Origin: Natronobiforma cellulositropha
GTDB taxonomy: Archaea; Halobacteriota; Halobacteria; Halobacteriales; Natrialbaceae
Direction of reading: 5' to 3'
NCBI RefSeq assembly: GCF_025629245.1
Contig: NZ_JANZXN010000022.1
Coordinates: forward strand, 72,664-136,663
Length of the DNA stretch: 64,000 bases
Under the pieces are notes generated by a model. That model had not been told where the DNA came from, made no database searches, and worked only from the letters and a program-made list of their open reading frames with translations. Both the position numbers and the translations under genes were made by a program. Every line of letters starts with the position of its first letter. The first letter of the stretch is position 1. Positions 1 to 9,240 of this stretch are shown here, in pieces.

Positions 1-1860
1 GACGAGCGCGCGCATCTCCTCGAGCGTGCTCGCGAGCCGGCTGTGGGCGTCGTCGACCTCGGCGAAGTGGTCCTCGTCGCCGGTCTCCGAGGCCAGCTCG
101 AGGAAGCCGCGGGCGACGTTCAACTGCGGCTGGAGGTCGCGCTCTGTAAGCGTCGCGAACCCCTCGAGACGCTCGCGTAACGCTCCGAGCGCGCGCTCGG
201 TACGCACCCGTTCGGTGACGTCGGCGAACTGGACGACGCCGTGGCGGATCCGGCCCGCGTCGGTCCGCTCGAGTGCGATGGCGAACAGAACGAACGCCCT
301 GACGCCGTCTCTGGTCTCGCGACGGCAGACGAGGTGGTCGTCGTCTCCCCGCAGGAGCGCCTCGAACTCCGCGGTGGTGCTCCCGTCGGCTGCCAGCGGC
401 GGACCGACGAGCGCCTCGATGGGGTCGCCGACGAGCGCCTCGCCGTCACAGCCGAACAGTGCTTCGAACGCCCGGTTGACCTCGTTCACGACCGCCTCTC
501 CCTCGTGCCACTCGTAGCGGACGAGTGGCTCGGGCCCGTGTTCGAACACCGCCTTCCCGCCGGCAGCGCGCGTCGCGGTCTCGATGGTCTCCCTGTGGGC
601 GAGTGCGTCGCCTGCGACCTGCCCGAGCACCGCGAGCGCCTCGCGGTCGCTCGCCTCGAGCGGGCCGTCTCCCTCGGCGACCACCCCGAGGACGGCGTCG
701 GACCCGACCGGCACACAGAGGTACGATCCGGTGGTCGGTTCGCGCTCGTCGCCCGCCTCGTCCGCTGTTCCGGCCAGGATCGCCTCGCCGCTTCGAAGCG
801 CCCGCCGGGCGAGCTCGAGCGCCCGCTCGTCTTCGGCTCCACCCCCCTCGCTCGCTCGTTCGTCGGGTGTCGACGAGCGGACGCGGAGGTCGTCACCCTC
901 GCGCTCGAAGAGCACGTACCGGTCGCCGTCGACCAGGTCGCTGCTCGTCTCGAGCGCCCGCTCGAGCAGGGCCGCTCGCTGCCAGCCGTCGCGCTCGTCC
1001 TCGATGCTCGGGGCGGTCTCGGTCGCGAACGCGAGCAGTGATCCGAGCCGAGAGCGCTCGTCCTCGTCGGGTGCCGTTCCGACCGCCTCGAGGTCGGCCG
1101 CCGGTCTGACGGTGACGATGGCGTCGTCGCCGCGCGACCCGGCGCGCAGTGTCAGCGGCGTCTCGCCTTCGTCGGTCGCGACCGTCACCGCGAGCGTCGC
1201 GACCTCTGCCCCCTCCTCGAGTACGCGCTCGAGTGCGTCCGAGAGCGCCTCGAAATCCTCCTCGGAGAGCGTTCCACCGGCGCTGAGTGCCGCCAGCGGG
1301 ACGTTCCGGACGTGTGCTGCGTCGACGCCGAGGAGCCGTCCGACCCACTCGTTCGCGTACGTCAGGTGCTGGCGCTCGTCGACGACGAACACGCCTTCGG
1401 GAAGCCAGCCGAAGTCCTCCTCGAGTGGCTCGCCCGTGGCGTCCGCCGTCGTTCCTTCACAGACCCAGATCACCTCGTCGAGCAGGTGCGAGACCGTCCC
1501 CTCACCCTGCCTGACGTAGCCGTCGACGCCGTCGGTCGAGCGGGCCGTTCGCGGCCCGTAGGCGCTATCTGTGTAGAGGACGAGCGGCGTCGACTGGCAG
1601 GCGTCGATCACCTCGAGTAAGTGTGCGCCCGCGGCCGTCGTCGGCGTCTCCGCGAAGACGACGCAGTCGACCGTCGGCGCGCGCTCACGGATCGTCACGA
1701 AGTCGGTCGCCCACTCCACCGTCAGTGATACCGGTCTCGCCCCCGCGATTCCTCCAGCCGTCTCCCCCATCGTGTCCGCCGCTCGCTCGAGCGCGTCCGC
1801 TCCCCGCTGGGCGGTCTCCTCGCTTGCGGCGACGTACAGGATACTCCGTGCATCGGTCAT
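1..1860 (-). CDS. Partial multi-domain sensor histidine kinase-like protein (N-terminal part)
   Basis: The reading frame is open from an ATG at 1858-1860 to the window edge, so the C-terminal ATPase part is not seen. In order it shows: a receiver-like N-terminal domain (residues ~1-135) without a clear phospho-accepting Asp; a PAS domain (~150-245, GVFVVDERQHLTYANEWVGR); a GAF domain (~280-420, including GSYLCVPVGSDAVLGVV); a second PAS (~430-560); and the beginning of a dimerisation helix. That helix reads RDLQPQLNVARGFLELA, where haloarchaeal kinases usually have HDxRNPLNVA, so the phospho-accepting His appears to be Arg. It is divergent from alaS, separated by 285 bp. The family normally autophosphorylates and signals to a receiver partner; with this H-box the protein may not. 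Confidence 0.85.
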   Translation of the reverse strand, partial: MTDARSILYVAASEETAQRGADALERAADTMGETAGGIAGARPVSLTVEWATDFVTIRERAPTVDCVVFAETPTTAAGAHLLEVIDACQSTPLVLYTDSAYGPRTARSTDGVDGYVRQGEGTVSHLLDEVIWVCEGTTADATGEPLEEDFGWLPEGVFVVDERQHLTYANEWVGRLLGVDAAHVRNVPLAALSAGGTLSEEDFEALSDALERVLEEGAEVATLAVTVATDEGETPLTLRAGSRGDDAIVTVRPAADLEAVGTAPDEDERSRLGSLLAFATETAPSIEDERDGWQRAALLERALETSSDLVDGDRYVLFEREGDDLRVRSSTPDERASEGGGAEDERALELARRALRSGEAILAGTADEAGDEREPTTGSYLCVPVGSDAVLGVVAEGDGPLEASDREALAVLGQVAGDALAHRETIETATRAAGGKAVFEHGPEPLVRYEWHEGEAVVNEVNRAFEALFGCDGEALVGDPIEALVGPPLAADGSTTAEFEALLRGDDDHLVCRRETRDGVRAFVLFAIALERTDAGRIRHGVVQFADVTERVRTERALGALRERLEGFATLTERDLQPQLNVARGFLELASETGDEDHFAEVDDAHSRLASTLEEMRALV

Positions 1861-2145
1861 GCGTACCTTCCCCTCGAGGCTCACCCGTCTCCCTGCGTGT
1901 GAATACCATCCTACAGAGTGTGTAGCACCATTAATAATCTGTTGGCAGCGCCGAGCGGAACGCGACTCGACGAACAGGTCGCTCGGTCTCGAGCGCGGTG
2001 TCGCCACCGTTTCGGCCAGCGGGACGGAGCGGGTGGTGGCCGCCGTTCGTTTCACGCACCCGACGGCGAATTCTCCGGGCGGACGGCGTGTCTCTCGGCC
2101 CTTGCGGAACTGTTTTACAGTCTGCACGGCCAACCACACGTACGA

Positions 2146-4920
2146 ATGAGTGAACTGGAGGCAGAGTACCGACTCGAGTACTTCGAGGAGGAGGGCTTCG
2201 AGCGTCTCGAGTGCTCTGAGTGTGGCGCGCACTTCTGGACGCGCGATCACGAGCGCACGACGTGCGGTGAGCCCCCGTGTGCGGAGTACGACTTCATCGA
2301 CAATCCGGGCTTCGACGAGTCGTACACGCTCGAGGAGATGCGCGAGGCGTTTCTCTCGTACTTCGAGTCGAACGACCACACCAGAATCGACCCCTACCCG
2401 GTCGCGGCGAACCGCTGGCGCGACGACGTCCTGTTGACGCAGGCGTCTATCTACGACTTCCAGCCGCTGGTCACCAGCGGCGAGACGCCGCCGCCGGCGA
2501 ACCCGTTGACGATCAGCCAGCCGTGTATCCGGATGCAGGACATCGACAACGTCGGCAAGACGGGCCGCCACACGATGGCCTTCGAGATGATGGCCCACCA
2601 CGCCTTCAACGTCCGGGAGGACGCAGAGGTCGAGTACGCCTACGAGGGCGAGGTCTACTGGAAAGACGACACCGTCCGCTACTGTGACGGCTTCTTCGAG
2701 TCGCTCGGCGTCGACCTCGAGGAAGTGATCTACATCGAAGACCCCTGGGTCGGCGGCGGCAACGCCGGTCCCGCCATCGAGGTCATCTTCAGGGGTGTCG
2801 AACTCGCCACGCTCGTCTTCATGTGTCTCGAGCAGGACCCGGACGGCGAGTTCGAGATGAAAGACGGGAACTCCTACTCCTACATGGACACCTACATCGT
2901 CGACACCGGCTACGGCCTAGAGCGCTGGGCCTGGGTGTCCCAGGGGACGCCGACGGTCTACGAGGCGATCTACCCCGACATGATCGCCTTCCTCGAGGAG
3001 AACGCTGGACTCTCCCACACCGACGAGGAGGAGCGGCTCGTCCACCGCGCGGCCAAACTCGCTGGCAACATGGACATCGACGAGGCCGAGGACATGGCGA
3101 CCGCCCGCACCGAGATCGCCGCCGAACTCGACGTGCCAGTCGAAGAACTCGAGGCGCTCGTCGAACCGCTCGAGGACATCTACGCCATCGCCGACCACTG
3201 CCGGACGCTCGCCTACATGTTCGGCGACGGCATCGTCCCCTCGAACGTCCGCACGGGCTACCTCGCCCGCATGGTGTTGCGCCGCCTCCAGCGCCTCTGT
3301 GACAGCGCAGGCGTCGACGCGCCGCTCGACGAACTCGTCGACATGCAGGCCGAACGCTTAGGCTACGAGAACCGCGACACCATCCGCGACATCGTCCGCA
3401 CCGAAGTCGAGAAGTACCGCGAGACGCTCGAGCGCGGCGGCCGCCGGGTCGAACAGCTCGCCGAGGAGTACGCCGCCCGCGAGGAGACGATTCCGACGCG
3501 CGAACTGATCGAACTCTACGACTCCCACGGCATCCAGCCCGCGATGGTCGAGGAGATCGCCGCAGAGACCGGCGCCGACGTGCAGGTGCCCGACAACTTC
3601 TACAGTCTCGTCGCCGAGCGCCACGACAGCACGGTCGTCACCGAATCCACGGAGGGTGGGACCGACGAGCGTTTCGCCGACCTCCCGGAGACGGAGAAAC
3701 TCTACTACGACGACCAGCAGCGGACCCAGTTCGAGGCGGTCGTCCTCGACGTCTTCGATCGTGAAGACGGCTACGACGTCGTCCTCGACCAGACGATGTT
3801 CTACCCCGAAGGCGGTGGCCAGCCAGCCGACCGGGGGACGCTCTCGAGCGAGGAGACCACCGTCGAGGTGCGCGACGTCCAGATCGAAGACGGCGTCATC
3901 TTACACCGGACCGACGAACGCCCCGGCAAGGGCGAGTTCGTCAACGGCCAGGTCGACGCCCAGCGCCGTCGACAGCTGATGCGCCAGCACACGGCGACCC
4001 ACCTCGTGATCCACGCCGCCCGGCAGGTCCTCGGCGAGCACATCCGCCAGGCGGGTGCCCAGAAGGGCGTCGAGCACTCGCGTATCGACGTACGCCACTA
4101 CGAGCGCATCACCCGTGAGGAGGTCAAACGCATCGAGCACGTCGCGAACGCGTTCGTCATGGACAACCTCTCGGTCACGCAGTCCTGGCCCCACCGCCAC
4201 GAGGCCGAGACCGAACACGGCTTCGACCTCTACCAGGGCGGTATCCCGCCGGGAACGAACATCCGGCTGATCGAGGTCGCAGACGACGTCCAGGCCTGCG
4301 GTGGCACCCACGTCGCCCGGACGGGTGAGATCGGCGCGATCAAACTCCTCTCGACCGAGCGCGTCCAGGACGGCGTCGAGCGCCTCACCTTCGCTGCCGG
4401 CGAGGCGGCCATCTCCGCCGCCCAGCGCACCGAAGACGCGTTACTCGAGGCCGCAGACGTCCTCGCGGTCTCCCCGGAGGAGGTTCCCGACACCGCCGAG
4501 CGCTTCTTCGAGGAGTGGAAAGCCCGCGGCAAAGAGATCGAAGCGCTCAAAGAACAGCTCGCCGAGGCCCGCGCTGGCGGCGGCGGAGGCGGCGAGGCGG
4601 TCGACCTCGGCGAACGGACCGCCATCGTCCAGCGCATCGACGCCGACATGGACGAACTCCGGGCGACCGCCAACGCGCTCGTCGACGACGGCAAGATCGC
4701 CGTCCTCGGCTCCGGCACGAGCGGCGCTCAGTTCGTCGTCGCCACCCCCGACGGCTCCGGGATCAACGCCGGCGAGGTCGTCGGCGAACTCGCCGCGGCC
4801 GTCGGCGGCGGCGGCGGCGGCCCACCCGACTTCGCCCAGGGCGGCGGTCCCGACGAAGACGCGCTCGACGACGCACTCGAGACCGTCCCGGACCTGCTCA
4901 CACAGCTGTTAGACGCCTGA
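2146..4920 (+). CDS. alaS: Alanyl-tRNA synthetase
   Basis: This 924-aa protein charges tRNA-Ala and has the usual archaeal AlaRS length. It opens with the archaeal N-terminal zinc-binding segment ([12 protein letters not shown]), followed by the class II catalytic core. The editing domain carries the metal-binding signature [14 protein letters not shown] and a later CGGTH motif. A glycine-rich C-terminal (DHHA1-like) domain ([10 protein letters not shown] and [10 protein letters not shown]) ends it. I chose the ATG at 2146 because the protein begins [13 protein letters not shown] there, as in haloarchaeal relatives, and a TATA-like TGTTTTACAG (2111-2120) lies about 30 bases upstream. The frame is open further upstream, but that part reads like non-coding sequence. 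It is divergent from the sensor kinase. Confidence 0.97.
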   Translation: MSELEAEYRLEYFEEEGFERLECSECGAHFWTRDHERTTCGEPPCAEYDFIDNPGFDESYTLEEMREAFLSYFESNDHTRIDPYPVAANRWRDDVLLTQASIYDFQPLVTSGETPPPANPLTISQPCIRMQDIDNVGKTGRHTMAFEMMAHHAFNVREDAEVEYAYEGEVYWKDDTVRYCDGFFESLGVDLEEVIYIEDPWVGGGNAGPAIEVIFRGVELATLVFMCLEQDPDGEFEMKDGNSYSYMDTYIVDTGYGLERWAWVSQGTPTVYEAIYPDMIAFLEENAGLSHTDEEERLVHRAAKLAGNMDIDEAEDMATARTEIAAELDVPVEELEALVEPLEDIYAIADHCRTLAYMFGDGIVPSNVRTGYLARMVLRRLQRLCDSAGVDAPLDELVDMQAERLGYENRDTIRDIVRTEVEKYRETLERGGRRVEQLAEEYAAREETIPTRELIELYDSHGIQPAMVEEIAAETGADVQVPDNFYSLVAERHDSTVVTESTEGGTDERFADLPETEKLYYDDQQRTQFEAVVLDVFDREDGYDVVLDQTMFYPEGGGQPADRGTLSSEETTVEVRDVQIEDGVILHRTDERPGKGEFVNGQVDAQRRRQLMRQHTATHLVIHAARQVLGEHIRQAGAQKGVEHSRIDVRHYERITREEVKRIEHVANAFVMDNLSVTQSWPHRHEAETEHGFDLYQGGIPPGTNIRLIEVADDVQACGGTHVARTGEIGAIKLLSTERVQDGVERLTFAAGEAAISAAQRTEDALLEAADVLAVSPEEVPDTAERFFEEWKARGKEIEALKEQLAEARAGGGGGGEAVDLGERTAIVQRIDADMDELRATANALVDDGKIAVLGSGTSGAQFVVATPDGSGINAGEVVGELAAAVGGGGGGPPDFAQGGGPDEDALDDALETVPDLLTQLLDA

Positions 4921-5135
4921 TTTCGGTTTCCGACCGCTCGACGTAGCCACTCTCTGGTTCTCTCTCCCGCCTCACACGCTGTGAACGGTCGACAGAATCA
5001 TGTACTGTGGTATCGTATATCACGGCCCCTGTCACTGGGTAGGGGTACACGGCCCACGGCGGGCGACGCCACGTCGTATCGGTGGACTCACTCGAGTCCA
5101 CACCGTTTTCACCGCCGGTTCCTGCTCGTATCCGC

Positions 5136-5222
5136 AAGCGACGCCACCTCGTCCCGTCAACCGAATGCGACGCCATCCTCGTCCCATTACGGAACGCGAC
5201 GCCATCCCGTACCGCGTATCGA
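5136..5222. repeat. Three degenerate 29-bp direct repeats in the alaS-hydrolase gap
   Basis: Three tandem units (5136-5164, 5165-5193, 5194-5222) each contain GCGACGCCA followed by a C/T-rich CTCGTCCC-like stretch. A fourth GCGACGCCA lies further left at 5063. The rest of the 336-bp gap 4921-5256 shows no gene. The repeats end 35 bases before the next start codon, so they could overlap the promoter, but the function is unknown. Confidence 0.5.
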
Positions 5223-5256
5223 AAGCTTCGCCGTCGCCGGTCCCGTCCGCTCGAGC

Positions 5257-6042
5257 ATGCCGACTACCACCGCCGACGGCGTCTCGCTCTACTACCACGC
5301 GGCGGGCGAGGGCGACCCGGTCGTCTTCGTCTCCGAGGCCGGTCTCGGCGGCTGGCTCTGGGGCTGGCAACACGCTGCGCTCTGTGGGCCGTACGAGACC
5401 GTCGTCTGGGACCTCCGGGGGACCGGCCGCTCCGACGCCCCGCCGGGTCCCTACGACCTCGAGACGCTCGCAGCCGATCTCGAGTGCGTCCTCGCCGCCT
5501 GCGGCTGTCGGAACGCCCACGTCGTCGGGCTGGGTCTCGGCGGCGCGGTCGCGCTGACGGCCGCCCGCGACTCGAGTCGGATTCGCTCGCTCGCACTGGT
5601 CGCGAGCGCCGCCCACGGCGAGGCGTTCGACCTCGACGCGCTCTGGGTCCCGCCGGACGACCGCGAGGCGCTCTCTCGCTCGCTCGAGTCCGCCCTCTCC
5701 GCTTCCTTCCTCGCCGACCAGCCAGCGGTTCGCGAGGGCATCGTCGACTGGCGCGCCGAGGGCGACGCCGACGCCGACGGCTGGCGCGCCCAGGTCGCCG
5801 CACTCGAGGGATTCGACGCCCGGCGGTGGCTCGTCGAGGTGACCCAGCCGACGCTCGTCGTCCACGGGAGCGCCGACGCGCTTGTCGACCCCGATGCGGG
5901 GCGCGACCTCGCCCGCGGACTGCCCCGCGGCGAGTTCCTCGCGCTCGAGGGTGCGGGCCACCTCGTCTCGCTCGAGCGCTCGCGCGCGGTCAACGACCGG
6001 CTGTTCACGTTCTTCGAGACCGACGCCCAGGCCGAGTGGTGA
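5257..6042 (+). CDS. Alpha/beta hydrolase-fold protein lacking the nucleophile serine
   Basis: This is a 261-aa protein of the alpha/beta hydrolase fold. An oxyanion-hole region (SEAGLGGWLWGW), the strand preceding the nucleophile elbow, an Asp region (VHGSADALVDPD) and a C-terminal His (GAGHLVSLERS) are all present. The elbow itself reads VVGLGLGGAVAL where active members have GxSxG, so the serine position (residue ~93) is Gly. Active members hydrolyse esters, lactones or related bonds; this protein may be catalytically altered or inactive. The ATG at 5257 gives the standard domain start; the open frame upstream looks non-coding. The next gene starts 48 bp downstream on the same strand. Confidence 0.88.
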   Translation: MPTTTADGVSLYYHAAGEGDPVVFVSEAGLGGWLWGWQHAALCGPYETVVWDLRGTGRSDAPPGPYDLETLAADLECVLAACGCRNAHVVGLGLGGAVALTAARDSSRIRSLALVASAAHGEAFDLDALWVPPDDREALSRSLESALSASFLADQPAVREGIVDWRAEGDADADGWRAQVAALEGFDARRWLVEVTQPTLVVHGSADALVDPDAGRDLARGLPRGEFLALEGAGHLVSLERSRAVNDRLFTFFETDAQAEW

Positions 6043-6090
6043 GCGGGTGAACGCAAGAGCTATTCCGCTCGCCCCGCTCGACTCGCGGTA

Positions 6091-6771
6091 ATGAGGCAGC
6101 TTCGTATCGCGCTGCTCGACGCGACCCACGGCGACGTCCACACCTCGCGGAACTTCCGGCGCGAACTCGACGGCTCGCTCGCGGAGTTCGACGTCACCGC
6201 CGGCGACGTTCCGGAGACGACCGACTACGACGCGGCCGTCGTCACCGGCTCGCGCTCGTCGGTCTACTGGGACGAACCGTGGATCGAGGCGACGAAAACG
6301 TGGGTGCGTGAGGCGGTCGACGACGGCGTCCCCCACCTCGGCATCTGCTGGGGCCACCAGCTCCTCGCGACCGTTCTCGGCGGCACCGTCGAGGACATGG
6401 GCGTCTACGAGGTCGGCTACCACGAGATCGAACACACCGGCGACTCGCGGCTGTTCGACGACATCGACCGACGCTTCGTCTCGTTCACCACCCACAGCGA
6501 CGCCGTCACGACGCTCCCGCCGGGTGCCGAGGCGCTCGCGGCCAACGAGTACTCGAACCACGCCTTCCGCCACGGCGACGTCTTCGGCGTCCAGTTCCAC
6601 CCCGAGTACGACCTGCGGACCGCGCGCGACCTCGTCGCCGAGAAGGATCTCTCGCCCGAGCGCCGAGACACGATCCTCGAGGGACTCACCGAGGACGCCT
6701 ACGCGCGCTCACAGCAGTCGAAACTCGTCTTCGAGAACTTTCTCGCCTCCGTCCGCTCGCCCGAGGCGTAG
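6091..6771 (+). CDS. Type 1 glutamine amidotransferase domain protein (GMP synthase GATase-like)
   Basis: This 226-aa stand-alone class I glutamine amidotransferase has its nucleophile cysteine in GICWGHQ (Cys86) and the catalytic His-Glu pair in VQFHPEYD (His170, Glu172). Such domains release ammonia from glutamine or act as peptidase-like hydrolases. No ATP-pyrophosphatase domain follows, so it is not a full GMP synthase. The length and the absence of a partner fit the widespread stand-alone archaeal family whose substrate is not known from sequence. It lies between the hydrolase-like gene and the acyl-CoA dehydrogenase, all on the plus strand, possibly one transcription unit. Start ATG at 6091. 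Confidence 0.9.
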   Translation: MRQLRIALLDATHGDVHTSRNFRRELDGSLAEFDVTAGDVPETTDYDAAVVTGSRSSVYWDEPWIEATKTWVREAVDDGVPHLGICWGHQLLATVLGGTVEDMGVYEVGYHEIEHTGDSRLFDDIDRRFVSFTTHSDAVTTLPPGAEALAANEYSNHAFRHGDVFGVQFHPEYDLRTARDLVAEKDLSPERRDTILEGLTEDAYARSQQSKLVFENFLASVRSPEA

Positions 6772-6822
6772 CGCCGCCGAGACCACGCGAGCGTTTTTGC
6801 GCTCACGCGTCGACTGTCGGGT

Positions 6823-7986
6823 ATGTTCGACCCGCTCGCACTCGAGACCGACCTCTCCGACGAGGAGCGCCTGATCCGCGACAGCGCCCGCGAGTTCCTC
6901 GCCGACCGCGTCCGCCCCGACATCGGCGCGCACTTCGAAGCCGGGACGTTCCCCACCGAGTTGATCCCCGAGATGGGCGAGATGGGCTTTTACGCGCCAA
7001 ATCTCGAGGGCTACGGCTCGCCGAACGTCTCCGAGACGGCCTACGGGCTGTTGATGATGGAACTCGAGACCTGTGACTCGGGGATTCGCTCGATGGCGTC
7101 GGTACAGGGAGCGCTCGTGATGTACCCAATCCACGCCTTCGGGAGCGAGGCCCAGAAGGAGCGCTGGCTGCCCGCCCTCGGTGCGGGCGAGGCGGTCGGC
7201 TGTTTCGGTCTCACCGAACCCGAACACGGCTCTGACCCCTCGGGGATGGAGACGTACGCCGAACGCGACGGCGACGAGTACGTCCTCACCGGCTCGAAGA
7301 CCTGGATCACGAACTCACCGATCGCCGACCTCGCCCTCGTCTGGGCGCGCGACCGCTCCCTGCCCGACGCCCCCGTCCGCGGCTTCCTCGTCGAGACCGA
7401 CCGCGAGGGCGTCACCACCGACGAGATCGACGGCAAACTCTCGATGCGCGCCTCGAGTACGGGCGAAATTTCGCTCACCGGCGTTCGCATTCCCGTGGAG
7501 AACGTCCTCCCCGGCGTCGAGGGGCTGAAGGGACCGCTCTCCTGTCTCACGCAGGCGCGCTACGGCATCGCCTGGGGGGCGGTCGGCGCGGCCCGCGACT
7601 GTTTCGAGGTCGCCCGCGAGTACGCCGGCGAGCGCGAGCAGTTCGGCGGACCCGTTGCCCGCTTCCAGCTCCAGCAGGAGAAACTCGCCGAGATGGCGAC
7701 CCAGATCTCACTGGCACACCTGCTGGCGCGCCGTCTCGGCGAACTCAAAGACCGCGGTGACCTGACCCCCATCCAGGTCTCGATGGCGAAGCGAAACAAC
7801 GTCCGGATGGCCCGCCAGGTGGCACGCACCGCTCGAGCAATGCTCGGTGGCAACGGTATTACGACGGATTACTCACCGATGCGCCACCTCGCGAATATGG
7901 AAACGGTCTACACCTACGAGGGCACCCACGACATCCACACGCTCGTCATCGGCAAGGAGGTGACGGGGATTGGGGCGTTCGAATAG
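6823..7986 (+). CDS. Acyl-CoA dehydrogenase family protein, glutaryl-CoA dehydrogenase-like
   Basis: This 387-aa flavoprotein has a full acyl-CoA dehydrogenase layout: an N-terminal helical domain, a middle beta domain (CFGLTEPEHGSDPSGMET; KTWITNSPIADL) and a C-terminal helical domain (EREQFGGPVARFQLQQEKLA). Near the end YEGTHDIHTLVIGKEVTG supplies the probable catalytic Glu. The YEGTHDIH form resembles glutaryl-CoA dehydrogenases more than short-chain enzymes, though substrate cannot be settled by eye. The family oxidises acyl-CoA to enoyl-CoA and passes electrons to ETF. The ATG at 6823 follows an upstream GCGTTTTTGCG that may be the TATA element. Its 3' end borders a 72-bp tandem repeat. 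Confidence 0.93.
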   Translation: MFDPLALETDLSDEERLIRDSAREFLADRVRPDIGAHFEAGTFPTELIPEMGEMGFYAPNLEGYGSPNVSETAYGLLMMELETCDSGIRSMASVQGALVMYPIHAFGSEAQKERWLPALGAGEAVGCFGLTEPEHGSDPSGMETYAERDGDEYVLTGSKTWITNSPIADLALVWARDRSLPDAPVRGFLVETDREGVTTDEIDGKLSMRASSTGEISLTGVRIPVENVLPGVEGLKGPLSCLTQARYGIAWGAVGAARDCFEVAREYAGEREQFGGPVARFQLQQEKLAEMATQISLAHLLARRLGELKDRGDLTPIQVSMAKRNNVRMARQVARTARAMLGGNGITTDYSPMRHLANMETVYTYEGTHDIHTLVIGKEVTGIGAFE

Positions 7987-8000
7987 TACGCGGCTCGAGC

Positions 8001-8204
8001 GAGCGCAGCGAGCGAGAGCCGCGATGAGGCGAACGGGGCGATAGCCCCGTGAGCGACGCGACTGACTGAGACGAGCGCAGCGAGCGAGAGCCGCGATGAG
8101 GCGAACGGGGCGATAGCCCCGTGAGCGACGCGACTGACTGAGACGAGCGCAGCGAGCGAGAGCCGCGATGAGGCGAACGGGGCGATAGCCCCGTGAGCGA
8201 CGCA
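8001..8204. repeat. Three-copy 72-bp direct tandem repeat with an internal hairpin
   Basis: Units begin at 8001, 8073 and 8145; the third is cut short at about 8204. The copies are essentially identical, which implies recent duplication or homogenisation. Each unit holds GAGCGCAGCGAGCG, a hairpin-forming GGGGCGATAGCCCC, and GTGAGCGACGCGACTGACTG. The array follows the acyl-CoA dehydrogenase stop codon and precedes the MntA/HepT pair. Because 72 is divisible by three, the opposite strand can be read as a repeated peptide, which I regard as accidental. Confidence 0.9.
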
Positions 8205-8262
8205 CTTTGAGTTCGCGTGTCGGCCCGACGAATCTCTTCAGTGGGGTGCGTAGGGACCCTCG

Positions 8263-8754
8263 ATGGCCGCTTTCACGACAACAGATATACTGGGCCGGTA
8301 CGTACGGCTCTGTATGGATGAGCGGGACGAGTCGTCGGCGTCGATCGAATCGACACTCAGAGCCGTCTGTCGTCGCCATCCCGTTCGGTTTGCGCTCCTC
8401 TTTGGGTCACGCACTCGCGAACCGGCTGTGAGCACCGGTCCCCGTGATGTCGACCTCGCCGTCGAGTTCGAGTCGCTCCGCCCGGCCGATTTCGGCTACA
8501 GCGACGTGTATCTCGCGTTGCTCGACGACCTCGAGTCCCGACTCGGTCCCGCTGTCGACCTCGTCGACGTACACTCGATGCCGCCGCAGTTTGCAGGGTC
8601 GGTCTTCGACCACGGTCGAGTCGTCTATGGGCCGTCTTCGAGAGGCGACGAACTGGCCGCGTTGCTGTCTGGTGACCCGGTCTCGAAGGAACAGGCTCGA
8701 GCGCGAATCGACACGGCCGTCGAACGGCTGTATGCAGATGGTGACTCGAGGTAG
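8263..8754 (+). CDS. mntA: MNT-type minimal nucleotidyltransferase, probable MntA antitoxin
   Basis: This 163-aa protein has the nucleotidyltransferase core: ALLFGSR followed twelve residues later by DVDLAVEF, giving GS-x12-DxD (Gly48-Ser49, Asp62, Asp64). The usual MntA spacing is ten, so a small insertion is present. The family neutralises its HepT partner by adding AMP to it. Three bases separate it from the HEPN gene downstream, the standard operon order. An in-frame ATG at 8314 (residue 18) would shorten the protein and leave the domain whole, so the start is uncertain. Confidence 0.88.
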   Translation: MAAFTTTDILGRYVRLCMDERDESSASIESTLRAVCRRHPVRFALLFGSRTREPAVSTGPRDVDLAVEFESLRPADFGYSDVYLALLDDLESRLGPAVDLVDVHSMPPQFAGSVFDHGRVVYGPSSRGDELAALLSGDPVSKEQARARIDTAVERLYADGDSR

Positions 8755-8757
8755 GTC

Positions 8758-9207
8758 ATGGCTGGTGATCCGCTGTCTGCCGACTCGCTGGTTCGCATTG
8801 CGGATGCGATCGAGAGCATTCAGCGAAATGTCTCTGCACTCCGTGAGAAACAGCACCTCTCGAGGGCAACGTACAAAGCGGACGGTAATCAGGACCTTCG
8901 AGATGCCGTCGAACGAAAGTTCGAGAAGCTCACGGAGGCGGTTCTCGACATCGCAGACCAGATCTGCAAACACGAGCGCGAGCTGTCGACGACGTACCGC
9001 AAAGAGCGGATACGAGTCCTGGAAGATGTCGGTATCATCTCACCGACACTCTCGAAGGCAATCCAGGAAGCAGTCGGATTCCGCGACGTGCTGTCGCACT
9101 CTTACGGGCCGATCGTGAACGACGACCTCGTGTACGACGCGCTGCAACACGGTCTCGAACGGTACGTCGAGTTCGCCGCCGCCATTCGAAGCTACGTCCA
9201 GGAGTAG
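8758..9207 (+). CDS. hepT: HEPN-domain ribonuclease, probable HepT toxin
   Basis: This 149-aa all-helical protein carries the HEPN active-site motif R-x4-H-x-Y intact as RDVLSHSY (Arg109, His114, Tyr116). HepT toxins are metal-independent RNases that cut RNA or tRNA and are silenced when MntA adenylylates the motif tyrosine. The gene starts three bases after mntA and is likely translationally coupled to it. With complete toxin and antitoxin signatures, the pair looks functional. Relatives are common in archaeal accessory regions. Confidence 0.88.
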   Translation: MAGDPLSADSLVRIADAIESIQRNVSALREKQHLSRATYKADGNQDLRDAVERKFEKLTEAVLDIADQICKHERELSTTYRKERIRVLEDVGIISPTLSKAIQEAVGFRDVLSHSYGPIVNDDLVYDALQHGLERYVEFAAAIRSYVQE

Positions 9208-9240
9208 ACGCCACTCCCGGCTCCCGTGACGTGCCTCCGC

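Noticed and set aside
1918-2145. N-terminal extension of alaS by 76 codons
   Set aside because: It covers the promoter and has non-coding composition; AlaRS homology begins at MSELEAEYR (2146).
7873-8379. Minus-strand frame that repeats a 24-aa unit three times
   Set aside because: It is only the antisense reading of the 72-bp tandem repeat and of the acyl-CoA dehydrogenase end; the periodicity comes from 72 being a multiple of three.
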